From Gammaproteobacteria bacterium (GTDB lineage: Bacteria > Pseudomonadota > Gammaproteobacteria > Natronospirales > REEB76): a stretch of DNA of 9,515 bases. The stretch covers positions 1 to 9,515 of the forward strand of contig DAHVFI010000144.1 in NCBI GenBank assembly GCA_027317045.1. The letters run 5' to 3'. Within the stretch, counting starts at the first letter, position 1. Each line of letters opens with the position of its first letter. The notes below the pieces were generated by a model, which was not told where the DNA came from, did not search any database, and worked only from the letters and a program-made list of their open reading frames with translations. The translations under genes were made by a program, and so were the position numbers. Below are positions 1 to 7,312 of this stretch, piece after piece.

Positions 1-1154
1 ACCCACACTTCAACGGACTTGACCTGCCGCTCGCCGAAAAGCGCTTTGCGGTATATCTGCCGGGCATCGCCAGCCGCGACGATCTGAACTTCCTGTTCCG
101 CAAGATGCTGTCCTACCTGTCCGTGGGCCACATGTTCGTGCGCGGCGGCGCGGAACCGCAGATGCAGAAAGTATCGGTGGGCTTGCTGGGCGCCGACTAC
201 CGCGTAGACCACGACCGCTACCGCTTCAGCAAGATTTACAGCGGCGAGAACTGGAACCCGCAGTTGCAGGCGCCGCTCACGCAGCCGGGGGTGAACGTGA
301 AAGCCGGCGACTATCTGCTGGCAGTGAACGGCCGGCCACTCACCGCCCGCGAGAATATTTACCGCTACTTCGTGGGCACCGCCGGCCAGCAGACGGTGCT
401 GCGCGTGGGTCCCGATCCGGATGGTAAAGGCGCCCGCAACGTGACCGTGGTGCCCATCGCCAGCGAATTCCCGCTGCGCAACCTCGACTGGATCGAGCAT
501 AACCGGCGGCTGGTGGACCGCTTGAGCCACGGCCAGCTGGCCTACGTGTACCTGCCGGACACGGCCGGCGGCGGTTTCCGCAATTTCAACCGCTATTACT
601 TCGCCCAGACCGACAAGCTCGGGGCGGTGATCGACGAGCGCTACAACCACGGCGGCCAACTGGCGGATTACATCGTCGACAATCTGGTGCGCCGACCCAT
701 GAGCCGGGTGGCGACCCGCGAAGGCCAGGATTACACCGAGCCCACCCAGGCGATCTTCGGTCCCAAGGCCATGCTCATCAACCAGTTCTCGGGCTCCGGC
801 GGCGACGCCCTGCCCTGGTATTTCAAGCGCATGCACATCGGGCCGCTCATCGGCACCCGCACCTGGGGCGGATTGGTGGGCATCGGCGGCTATCCGCAGT
901 TGATGGACGGCGGACGCATCACCGCGCCGCGCTGGGCCATCTACGGATTGCACGGCCACTGGGAAGTGGAGAACCACGGCATCGCGCCCAACATCGAAGT
1001 CTGGCAGGACCCGAAACTGGTGCGCGCGGGACACGATCCGCAGCTGGAGAAAGCCGTGCAGGTGCTGATGCAGGAACTGAAAGCGCATCCGGCGCCGGTA
1101 TTCCCGCGTCCGCCCTACACCAACCACCATCCGCACCTGCCGCCCATGGATTGA
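1..1154 (+). CDS. Tricorn-type S41 family serine protease, C-terminal part (5' end off window)
   Basis: The reading frame is open from base 3, so the gene begins before the window. The ATG at 105 is an internal methionine, and 34 more in-frame residues precede it. Counting from that Met, residues 1-15 hold the C1-type motif LSVGHMFVRGG. Residues about 25-115 look like a PDZ domain (GVNVKAGDYLLAVNGRPL). Residues about 120-320 are an S41 catalytic domain with IDERYNHGG and the nucleophile motif SGSGGDALP (Ser231). VENHGIAPNIEV carries the Glu that would match tricorn Glu1023. Family knowledge: tricorn proteases degrade oligopeptides and carry an N-terminal propeller, which lies outside this window. 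In archaeal tricorn the catalytic dipeptide is Ser-His; here it reads Gly-His. The gene ends in a Pro/His-rich tail (RPPYTNHHPHLPPMD) and a terminator. This tail recurs twice downstream as orphan copies. Family call is firm; substrate and location are unknown. Confidence 0.9.
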   Translation, partial: PHFNGLDLPLAEKRFAVYLPGIASRDDLNFLFRKMLSYLSVGHMFVRGGAEPQMQKVSVGLLGADYRVDHDRYRFSKIYSGENWNPQLQAPLTQPGVNVKAGDYLLAVNGRPLTARENIYRYFVGTAGQQTVLRVGPDPDGKGARNVTVVPIASEFPLRNLDWIEHNRRLVDRLSHGQLAYVYLPDTAGGGFRNFNRYYFAQTDKLGAVIDERYNHGGQLADYIVDNLVRRPMSRVATREGQDYTEPTQAIFGPKAMLINQFSGSGGDALPWYFKRMHIGPLIGTRTWGGLVGIGGYPQLMDGGRITAPRWAIYGLHGHWEVENHGIAPNIEVWQDPKLVRAGHDPQLEKAVQVLMQELKAHPAPVFPRPPYTNHHPHLPPMD

Positions 1155-1199
1155 CTGCGGTGCAAAACAAAAGGCCGCTCTCAATGAGCGGCCTTTTTT
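1112..1199 (+). repeat. 88-bp direct repeat, copy 1 (tail of the protease gene)
   Basis: This segment is identical base for base to 5498-5585, at an offset of 4386 bp. It covers the last 13-14 codons of the protease gene, its TGA stop and the whole terminator hairpin. Identity stops abruptly on the left inside the RPPY codons and on the right within the T-tract. This copy belongs to the apparently intact gene. A diverged relative lies at 7233-7353. Confidence 0.97.
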
Positions 1200-1200
1200 T
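1169..1200. terminator. Bidirectional Rho-independent terminator
   Basis: A 12-bp perfect stem (AAAAGGCCGCTC / GAGCGGCCTTTT) with loop TCAAT is followed by seven T on the plus strand. On the minus strand the hairpin is followed by TTTTGTTTT. It lies 14 bp after the protease stop and 23 bp beyond the stop of the converging FG-GAP gene, so it can serve both. Confidence 0.93.
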
Positions 1201-1223
1201 ATGCGGGTAGCGGATCGCGACTT

Positions 1224-3953
1224 TCAGTTTCCTGAGCGCCGCTTGCTTACCGCCAGCAACAGGCTAAGCATCAGCACGCCTGCTAAGCCCATGGTCCCAC
1301 CGCCACCGGAGGAACTGCCGCCGGAGCCACCGCTACCACCGCCTCCGGAGCCGCCACCGCCAGTGCCGCTGGACGATGAATTGACTGTCACAGTGATAGT
1401 CGCCGGCGCTGATACCTGGCCCGTGCCGTTATCGGTAACAGTAAACTGAAAACTGTCAGTACCGGTGAAATTGCTAAACGGCGTGTAAGTATAAGTGCCG
1501 GTAGCAGGATTGGTTACCGCCACTTTACCCGACTTGGAACTGTAGCCACCATTCAGCACCGAAAAAGTGATCTGATCGCCAGAAATTGCAGGGCTCCCGG
1601 TGAGCGTCCCAGATGCCATAGTATTTTCGGTATCTGTGAGGGTGCCGTTGTTTGCCACAGGCTGACTGGGATTAACAGACGCAAACAGGCCGGTTAGTGA
1701 AGGTGATTTAGCAGTGGTGGTCAAATAGATATTCACGTCGTTGGTAAATTGCCCATCGCTCACCGCAAAATCCGGGTGGCCGTCCTTGTTGAAGTCGCCG
1801 ACAGATAAAGTGTTGGCCTGGGGTGAACTAATTAGCAGCGGAGTTGCAAACTGTCCGAGACCGTTATTTTGCAGTTCCACCAATGAATTGTCACCCACCG
1901 CCAATATATCGTTGATACCGGTTCCGTCCAGATCAGCGATTGCAAGCCCGCTACCCAACGCGTAGTTGAAAGAAATAGTCTGGCTTTGCGTAAATGTGCC
2001 ATTGCCGTTGTTTTGCCACACCACGATAACGCCATTGGCATAGTTATAACTGGTTGCGATATCCGGTATTCCATCGCCGTTGATATCGCCAAAGGCTATC
2101 CCCTGCGGCCCTGCACCATTCCAATTGTAACTAGTTGGTGCCCCGAAGGTTCCATTACCGTTGTTGAGCAATACTGAGAAGTCCAACGTGGTCACCACGA
2201 CAAGATCAGGGTAACCATTACCGGATGTGTCAACCGGTATTATTTTGGTAGCTTCTGGGTAGGCGTTACTTGGTGACCCTGACGGCCCAATCGAATAACC
2301 AATAGCCTTACCAAATGTATCGTTTCCTGTATTAGGGAGAACATAGATTTTTGAATCTTGATTATCTCCATAAAGCAGATCGGGTTTACCTGCGTTGGCA
2401 ACATCAATGAAGGCCATGGAGCTTACATAGGCAGCCTGTGGATATTGAAATAATTCCTTTGGTTGAACTGTAAAACTACCGTTGCCATTATTTTTAAGGA
2501 TTTCATAATAGTCGTTCGGTAGCATGACAAATATATCTGGATATCCAGTTCCGCGCGCGTCTCCAATCGCGAATATCCCTGGGATATCAGCCAGCGGATA
2601 GCCAACCGCTTGCATGAATCCTCCTTTCCCATCACCGAAGCTCACCCACATTTCTTTATTTGCCGGATCCTCAGAAACAGCATCAAGTTTGCCGTCGTTG
2701 TTAACATCAACATACTGAGTGGTTGTTATGATATTTGCTCCGCCAATTGCAGAATGTCCCTCAAAATAATTCACTCCTGGTTTGGCATTGTTAAGCATCA
2801 CCCCGAGTTGAGCGCCGTTCGGGGTCAGGTACGCTACATCCAGGTGCCCGTCGCCATTGAAATCTCCAGCAACCATGGTCTTACCGTACATACAAGTGTC
2901 CCCATATTGTGCGATGTTGCCGGTGATATCGGTTGTCAGAAAATTGGTAATTACTGTGTTGCCGTTCAAAATGAATACATTCCTGCCACATTCTTCCGCA
3001 TCGACTTCGCCAGCAGTCCCGCTTAGATCTCCCAGCGCATAGGCATACAAGTTATTGTTCCCCGGGGTAAATCCTGTGGCTGTTTGGAATGAGCCATTGC
3101 CGTTGTCCATCATGAAAGACAGCGAACCGGGAAGAATGGAAGCAGCTGCCGGTTGTATGAATACTAAGTCCGGATTGACGCTTCCGGCAAACGTCCAGCT
3201 CGTTGGGAGCAAGACACTGTAGGCGTTGCTGATATAACTCAACACGCTAAGATTAGTACTACTGGTGTAACCCAACACAACGGATCCATTGTTGGTGGCC
3301 ACCTCGCCAGCTACGATGTCTTCTCCCTGGGCACCGCCGAACGGCGCAACTGTGACATATTGGTAGCTTAGATTGTTAGTATTGCCGAAGCCGAGTGCTG
3401 GCGAGATCGCCCCGGTACCATCGCCGTACCATACGAACACATCACTTCCGTCCGTAGTTACTACATCCGAGTAGCCGTCGCCGTTTATGTCGCCGATCGC
3501 CACGTCCTGCATCGGGACATTAGCTTGGGGCAGCGTAGTCAGTTTTACCGCCTGGAAAGTGCCATCGCCGTTGCCGAGCAATACCGCCACCTGAGCTGGT
3601 TGTGTGCTGGTATCCTGTACTCCTACTACGATGTCTATCTTCCCGTCACCGTTCATGTCACCCAGCGCTAGGCCTTCAAGTGCGACTCCTGAAGCTACCG
3701 TATAGGTTCTCTCAGGCTTAAAAGTGCCATCGCCGTTGCCGAGCAGCACGCCAACAGATCCGGAACTGGCATTGAGCGTCACGACACTTAGATGGCCGCT
3801 GCCATCCAGGTCAGCAGCGGCAATCGCAGTTGCCTGCGACAATAACTGTGTGTAAAGCGCCGACTGGTTCGAAAACCATGACGTGGCGGCCGACGCGACT
3901 ACGCTCGCTGCCATCAGAATTACTACTAAAGCACACATACGCAATGTAGCCAT
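1224..3953 (-). CDS. Secreted FG-GAP/VCBS repeat beta-propeller protein with Ig-like domain and GlyGly-CTERM-like tail
   Basis: The start is placed at the ATG at 3953 (909 aa), not at the upstream ATG at 3995. A GGGAG ribosome site lies 8 bases before it, and a clean signal peptide begins there (MATLR, hydrophobic core, cleavage near VASA/ATS). From residue about 48 to 740, calcium-loop motifs recur about every 50 residues, for example DMNGDGKID, DINGDGYSD, DFNGDGHLD, DINGDGIPD and DFNKDGHPD. They are often followed by LLGNGDGTF or NNGNGTF. I count 11 clear and 3 degenerate loops, which fits two seven-bladed propellers. Residues about 750-857 resemble a bacterial Ig/cadherin-like domain (TYTYTPFSNFTGTDSFQFTVTD). 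A Gly/Ser linker, one membrane segment and KRRSGN follow, the layout of GlyGly-CTERM sorting signals processed by rhombosortase. It probably acts at the outer surface or is released, perhaps in adhesion; the ligand is unknown. GC is visibly lower than in its neighbours. Confidence 0.88.
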   Translation of the reverse strand: MATLRMCALVVILMAASVVASAATSWFSNQSALYTQLLSQATAIAAADLDGSGHLSVVTLNASSGSVGVLLGNGDGTFKPERTYTVASGVALEGLALGDMNGDGKIDIVVGVQDTSTQPAQVAVLLGNGDGTFQAVKLTTLPQANVPMQDVAIGDINGDGYSDVVTTDGSDVFVWYGDGTGAISPALGFGNTNNLSYQYVTVAPFGGAQGEDIVAGEVATNNGSVVLGYTSSTNLSVLSYISNAYSVLLPTSWTFAGSVNPDLVFIQPAAASILPGSLSFMMDNGNGSFQTATGFTPGNNNLYAYALGDLSGTAGEVDAEECGRNVFILNGNTVITNFLTTDITGNIAQYGDTCMYGKTMVAGDFNGDGHLDVAYLTPNGAQLGVMLNNAKPGVNYFEGHSAIGGANIITTTQYVDVNNDGKLDAVSEDPANKEMWVSFGDGKGGFMQAVGYPLADIPGIFAIGDARGTGYPDIFVMLPNDYYEILKNNGNGSFTVQPKELFQYPQAAYVSSMAFIDVANAGKPDLLYGDNQDSKIYVLPNTGNDTFGKAIGYSIGPSGSPSNAYPEATKIIPVDTSGNGYPDLVVVTTLDFSVLLNNGNGTFGAPTSYNWNGAGPQGIAFGDINGDGIPDIATSYNYANGVIVVWQNNGNGTFTQSQTISFNYALGSGLAIADLDGTGINDILAVGDNSLVELQNNGLGQFATPLLISSPQANTLSVGDFNKDGHPDFAVSDGQFTNDVNIYLTTTAKSPSLTGLFASVNPSQPVANNGTLTDTENTMASGTLTGSPAISGDQITFSVLNGGYSSKSGKVAVTNPATGTYTYTPFSNFTGTDSFQFTVTDNGTGQVSAPATITVTVNSSSSGTGGGGSGGGGSGGSGGSSSGGGGTMGLAGVLMLSLLLAVSKRRSGN

Positions 3954-4313
3954 GATTTGATCTCCCAGGTGACACAGCAACGGCTCTGAGGACATGTAAC
4001 AATTTCATGCAGGCCTGCGTCGGCCGATAATAAGGCGATGACGTAGTTCTTTGTGCGCCGGGTACTCCGACAAACATCCGGAGTTCGCAGGAAAAAAATA
4101 GATCGCGGTCTTTTAACCCCTCCGTTGACTGCGTCCCTTCCCTTAATCGAGTCCGGAAACGCGCAACGCCTAGTGCATAGCACCTAAGGCCGCTGAACAA
4201 TCATAGCAACGGGGATTTTGGGCAGTTTTGAATTATTGCGCCGAGTTTTACTTTATTGACTTGCTGGAGTGCAAAATCCGGCAGTACGATTACAAACAGC
4301 GGAGGCACACAGC
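3954..4313. other. Intergenic region between araC-type gene and FG-GAP gene
   Basis: About 360 bases without a convincing gene. It is the 5' leader and presumed promoter region of the FG-GAP gene, and the likely target of the adjacent AraC-type regulator. An imperfect inverted repeat lies at 4168-4190 (GCCTAGTGC, ATA, then GCACCTAAGGC). On the minus strand a TATGAT lies at about 4200-4205 without a good -35 element. I see no clear terminator after the regulator gene, so read-through into the FG-GAP gene is possible. Short open frames here lack good start contexts and resemble nothing I know. Confidence 0.5.
3962..3966 (-). promoter_or_regulatory. Ribosome binding site of the FG-GAP gene
   Basis: GGGAG on the minus strand, 8 bases before the ATG at 3953. 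It supports this start over the in-frame ATG at 3995, which would put 14 polar residues in front of the signal peptide. Confidence 0.6.
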
Positions 4314-5246
4314 CTATCTTCCAAGCGTGCGGCGGAATTCGCTGGGCCGGCAGCCGGCGACCTTACGGAATGTGGCTATGAACTGGGAATAGCTTTCGAA
4401 GCCGCAGTCGTGCGCTATCTGTGAAAGCGGCAGCGTGCGCCGCATCGTAATGCGGCCCATGGCTTCCCGCACCCGGCATTCGAGCACGTACTGCCAGAAG
4501 GTCTGGCCGGTGGCGGCGCGGAATGTGCGGCACAGCTGGTAGGAGCTCATCTCCACCAGCGCCGCCACGTCGCCCAGCGAGAATGAATGCCCCAGATGAT
4601 CGCGCACGTAGTCCCGGATGCGCGCCAGCTTCCAGCGCGGCAGCACAGTACGGTCTACGGTATGGCGCAGTCCATTGCCATAACTGGCCAGGAGCTGGGC
4701 AGCCATGGATGACAACAGCGAGCTTTCAAATAGCCGGCCCGCCAGGCCACCCACTGTCAGATAGGCCTGCAATGCCAAAGTCAGATGCATGAGCACCGGA
4801 TTGTCGTGGGCGACGATGCGCGACACTAGTTCCGGCCGGGCATGGTCCGGATCCGCATGCACCAGGCGCTGCACCGTGTTGGGATGGATGCTAATAAGGA
4901 TGCTGTCCATCGGTGCCGTCCAGACGGTGGACAGGCTGTCGCCGGCGGCTAGAAACCGGAAACAGCCAGGTTCGATGTAGCCCCGGATGCGGCGGCCGTT
5001 GAGCACGCTTTGGAACGGCACTGCGGTATGTCCCACCGGCAGCAGGTATAGATGTTCGTCGAAGCTATGGGTGGGCAGCTGGCCGACCTCAGCCATGCGC
5101 CGTTCGAAGATGTAGGTGCCACGCTGGCCGCCGGCCAGCATGGGCGGTTGCTTGAAATACAGTTGCGATTGATTGCCGGACCGGATGCGGATGCGGAGGT
5201 CCGCGTCCCTGCCACGGACTGCCCCACCCTGGTCACGATTCTCCAT
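4314..5246 (-). CDS. AraC/XylS-family transcriptional regulator
   Basis: The protein has 310 residues, a normal length for the family. The start ATG at 5246 follows AAAAGGGGG by four bases, a good ribosome site. Residues about 25-180 form the N-terminal sensing domain, with beta-rich, cupin-like character (GTYIFERRM, YIEPGCFRFLAAGD); no ligand residues can be assigned. Residues about 207-308 are the DNA-binding domain. Its first helix-turn-helix is near 224-243 (LGDVAALVEMSSYQLCRTFR) and its second near 274-296 (LSQIAHDCGFESYSQF). The family signature GCRPSEFRR closes it. It lies 360 bp upstream of the FG-GAP gene on the same strand, which makes that gene the first candidate target. Several inverted repeats before its own start could be autoregulatory operators. 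Family call is firm; inducer and regulon are unknown. Confidence 0.92.
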   Translation of the reverse strand: MENRDQGGAVRGRDADLRIRIRSGNQSQLYFKQPPMLAGGQRGTYIFERRMAEVGQLPTHSFDEHLYLLPVGHTAVPFQSVLNGRRIRGYIEPGCFRFLAAGDSLSTVWTAPMDSILISIHPNTVQRLVHADPDHARPELVSRIVAHDNPVLMHLTLALQAYLTVGGLAGRLFESSLLSSMAAQLLASYGNGLRHTVDRTVLPRWKLARIRDYVRDHLGHSFSLGDVAALVEMSSYQLCRTFRAATGQTFWQYVLECRVREAMGRITMRRTLPLSQIAHDCGFESYSQFIATFRKVAGCRPSEFRRTLGR

Positions 5247-5304
5247 CGCGCCCCCTTTTGCTGTGCTTTACAGCATCCAACAGCCACGCGATACACCGGT
5301 TTGC

Positions 5305-5413
5305 GTACGGGCCGTCATCGGTCCGTACATATGCAGCGGGATTCCATCCCGATGCCTGCGGCTCCACATCACCTTCCTGAAGTATTTCCCTTTAACACCG
5401 CCTGCGGCGGTGT
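5305..5413. promoter_or_regulatory. Cluster of three inverted repeats upstream of the AraC-type gene
   Basis: Three dyads lie 59-167 bp before the regulator's start. At 5305-5328, arms GTACGG and CCGTAC enclose an inner CCG/CGG pair around TCAT, with one G/T mismatch. At 5337-5351, CGGGAT and ATCCCG are separated by TCC. At 5395-5413, ACACCGCC and GGCGGTGT are separated by TGC. None has a T-tract, so they are not typical terminators. They could be operators or structured leader elements. Function is inferred from position only. Confidence 0.4.
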
Positions 5414-5497
5414 CCCAAAATTCTACTGCCGGCTCATGTCAAACTCAAGCGCCCAGGCGGCCGGCTCCGGGCTAAGCGTCGGCAAAGCCCGCCAGCG

Positions 5498-5585
5498 GCC
5501 CTACACCAACCACCATCCGCACCTGCCGCCCATGGATTGACTGCGGTGCAAAACAAAAGGCCGCTCTCAATGAGCGGCCTTTTTT
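5498..5585 (+). repeat. 88-bp direct repeat, copy 2 (orphan tail of the protease gene)
   Basis: Identical to 1112-1199. It contains the codons for the final residues of the protease (PYTNHHPHLPPMD), the stop codon and the terminator, but no protease gene leads into it. The sequence before 5498 shows no protease similarity. It separates the FG-GAP/AraC module from the AbiE module. Confidence 0.97.
5555..5585. terminator. Bidirectional Rho-independent terminator (copy in the orphan tail)
   Basis: The same 12-bp stem and TCAAT loop as at 1169-1200, with six T on the plus strand and TTTTGTTTT on the minus strand. In its present place it would end minus-strand transcription from the AbiE pair, whose last stop lies about 125 bp away, before it reaches the araC-type gene. 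Confidence 0.9.
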
Positions 5586-5624
5586 ACGCGTGTGATCCAA
5601 AGAAGGTCCGTATTACCCGGTCTT

Positions 5625-5645
5625 CGTCATTCCGCCGGAATCAGT
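5625..5645. repeat. Degenerate short dispersed repeat with small dyad
   Basis: CGTCATTCCGCCGGAATCAG contains a dyad (ATTCCG, C, CGGAAT). It resembles a shortened form of the common bacterial repeat CGTCATTCCCGC...GCGGGAATCCAG. This rests on recall and one short match. Confidence 0.3.
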
Positions 5646-5710
5646 CCTATCAAAAATTCCAGATAGCGGTCTGCGCCGGTGTGACGGCTGCATCAGATTT
5701 CCCGTTTTAC

Positions 5711-6379
5711 TCAGGCGGTGCCGGACGGTGCCAACCAGTCATCGAGAATTTTCTCCATCCCCGCCGCACGCGCCAGCCGCTGCAGCCGCCGCATGTCCAG
5801 CAACGACAGGTCCAGGTCGGCGCGCACCGGCCAGGTGCGGTGACTGCGCGGACTTGCGGCCAGATACAGCCAATCAATCAGCGCCTTTTCCGGCGTGGCG
5901 CGCGCATGCTCCATACCGTCATCCGCCTGCAAACGGTCGGCGGCCTCGCCGGCTTCCAGGATACGGCGCGGCACGCCAAAGAAATGGAAAACCCCGGCAG
6001 CGGTGGGCTTGCGCCCCAGCTGTGGCGGGGCACCCGCATCCACCGGCACCAAGGCCGTGAGCGTGCGTGTAGGATTGTTGAGTATTCCCGCATCCCCCAG
6101 CACCGTGTTGAGCGACACCACCGCATCGGTGCGCAGCCAGGCCGCGACATCCGCCAGCCGGCCCGGCGGTGTACGGAAACCATTGAGGTACAGTCCGCGC
6201 TGCACGCGCTCAAGTTTTCCACGCGCCAATGCGGACTTCAGCCAGTGGCTCAGGCTGCTGGCGGGCACCGTACGGCCGTGAGCGCTGCGCGTCATGCGCA
6301 CTAGCAGATCGCGGTTCAGGACCGGTGGTGCATCGGCTGCGCCCAGCCTGGATTCGAATTGCATCTGCCAGGGCTTCAT
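5711..6379 (-). CDS. AbiEi-family antitoxin of a type IV toxin-antitoxin system
   Basis: The start is the ATG at 6379, which overlaps the toxin's stop as ATGA and gives 222 aa. A longer reading from 6436 would add 19 residues inside the toxin gene and is unlikely. Residues about 20-67 look like the N-terminal winged helix, ending in the family pattern LERVQRGLYLNG. The C-terminal part has AVVSLNTVLGDAGI (about 86-99) and ATPEKALIDWLYL (about 161-173), both typical of AbiEi/COG5340 proteins. Family knowledge: AbiEi binds DNA in its own promoter and counters AbiEii without a stable protein-protein complex. There is no good ribosome site of its own, so it is probably translated by coupling to the toxin. 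Standard abiE operons put the antitoxin first; here it is second. Confidence 0.85.
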   Translation of the reverse strand: MKPWQMQFESRLGAADAPPVLNRDLLVRMTRSAHGRTVPASSLSHWLKSALARGKLERVQRGLYLNGFRTPPGRLADVAAWLRTDAVVSLNTVLGDAGILNNPTRTLTALVPVDAGAPPQLGRKPTAAGVFHFFGVPRRILEAGEAADRLQADDGMEHARATPEKALIDWLYLAASPRSHRTWPVRADLDLSLLDMRRLQRLARAAGMEKILDDWLAPSGTA

Positions 6380-7137
6380 GGCGGCGGCAGCAATCCGCTC
6401 ACATACTCGCCCACGCGACGGCGCAGCGCGTTCCATTCCTGTTCGTCGATGCGCGCCGCGGTCTCTTCCGGCAGGCTGTCGCGCAGCTCGGTCTGATAGC
6501 GCCGCCAGTCCAATCCTTCCAGGTGCGCGCGCAGCACCGCGAGCGCATCCTGAGCCTGCAGATGCGCGCGCTCTATCGCCCAGCGCACCTGCTCCACCGA
6601 GGGCGTCTTGCGAGTGGCCATGAGCAAGTCCAGATCATAGACATCACGCGCCGTCTCGCGGCCGAGCAGCGCCGAGATTTTGGTGGCAATCAGCGTGGGC
6701 AGGTCGTAGATATCCACCCAGAAACGCGGAATGCCGACCGCCGCCTGTGGCACGAACGGCTGCTGCACCACGCTGCCGGGCGGCACGCGGTGCGCATCCC
6801 GCGAGACCTCCAGTTCCACGTGGTAGCGATGGCCAGCGGCGTCGGTGAAATTGATCTTCCATTTGGGACTTGACTCCGCCTTGCCCGGTTCCGATACGGC
6901 AAGCCCGCGCAGCGGCAGGCCGCGCGCCGCCGAGTCGATGGCATGCCGCACCGTGTGGTGCAGGGAATCGGCGCTGCGCCTGGGATTGGTGAAATCCAGG
7001 TCGATGTCCTGGGTGAGGCGCTCGGCGCCGAACAGCGCGCGCAAGGCGCCGCCGCCCTTGAGCACGAAGCCCTCGCCCTTCTTGTGGAACAGCGCCCGGG
7101 TCAAGCGTTCCAGGAATTGTTCGCGGAGGTTGTTCAC
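6376..7137 (-). CDS. AbiEii/AbiGii-family nucleotidyltransferase toxin
   Basis: The protein has 253 residues with a GTG start at 7137. An in-frame stop lies four codons upstream, so no earlier start exists, and the ribosome site is weak. The nucleotidyltransferase core is clear: LKGGGALR (27-33), the metal-binding motif DIDLDF (44-49), then KISALLGRETARDVYDLDLL (153-172), which matches the conserved Lys and R.RD.YDL of AbiEii proteins. All expected acidic residues are present, so it looks active. Family knowledge: these toxins transfer nucleotides (tRNA 3' ends are the target in studied relatives), stop growth and can block phage. It forms an ATGA-overlapping operon with the AbiEi-type gene, with the toxin leading. 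An AT-rich stretch with an inverted repeat precedes it. Confidence 0.9.
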   Translation of the reverse strand: MNNLREQFLERLTRALFHKKGEGFVLKGGGALRALFGAERLTQDIDLDFTNPRRSADSLHHTVRHAIDSAARGLPLRGLAVSEPGKAESSPKWKINFTDAAGHRYHVELEVSRDAHRVPPGSVVQQPFVPQAAVGIPRFWVDIYDLPTLIATKISALLGRETARDVYDLDLLMATRKTPSVEQVRWAIERAHLQAQDALAVLRAHLEGLDWRRYQTELRDSLPEETAARIDEQEWNALRRRVGEYVSGLLPPP

Positions 7138-7148
7138 CGGCGGATTTC

Positions 7149-7199
7149 ATTAAGTCAGAAATGCCAATAATATTAGCATAATTAACTTAATAAAAAGCC
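7149..7199 (-). promoter_or_regulatory. AT-rich promoter/operator-like region of the AbiE pair
   Basis: This AT-rich stretch stands out in otherwise GC-rich DNA directly before the toxin start. Perfect 7-bp arms ATTAAGT (7149-7155) and ACTTAAT (7185-7191) enclose it. On the minus strand TATGCT and TAATAT are possible -10 elements downstream of a TTGGCT. Spacing is not ideal, so no exact promoter is claimed. Studied AbiEi antitoxins bind inverted repeats in their promoter, which fits this position. Confidence 0.45.
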
Positions 7200-7232
7200 A
7201 AGCCCCAGGAACGGCCTAGCCTTCAGGGCAGG

Positions 7233-7295
7233 GTACCGGTGTATGCGCGTCCGCCCTACCCCCGCCACCACCCACATCTGCCGCCACTGGAGTAG
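7233..7295 (+). pseudogene. Diverged orphan 3' end of a tricorn-type protease gene
   Basis: In one plus-strand frame this reads VPVYARPPYPRHHPHLPPLE and a TAG stop. The intact protease at the left edge ends APVFPRPPYTNHHPHLPPMD. Over the last 19 residues 13 are identical and several changes are conservative (F/Y, M/L, D/E). About 45 of 60 bases match, and several differences are silent (CCG/CCA, CAT/CAC, CAC/CAT). This is the pattern of a real gene that diverged under protein-level selection before being cut off. No protease similarity is seen upstream, and the frame meets a stop at 7191. A terminator with the same stem follows, as in the other two copies. Confidence 0.8.
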
Positions 7296-7312
7296 CGGCG
7301 CGCGATCCGCGG

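Noticed and set aside
1201..1449. A proline-rich plus-strand open frame
   Set aside because: It is the antisense of the Gly/Ser linker and C-terminal domain of the FG-GAP gene; low-complexity sequence keeps the frame open.
3811..4200. Minus-strand open frames across the start of the FG-GAP gene
   Set aside because: They overlap the signal peptide region in another frame, have no good ribosome site and have no recognisable protein features.
5052..5540. A plus-strand open frame that ends in the protease tail peptide
   Set aside because: Only the last 14 residues match the protease, and they come from the 88-bp repeat. The rest runs antisense to the AraC-type gene and its upstream region and shows no protease similarity, so it is not a truncated protease gene.
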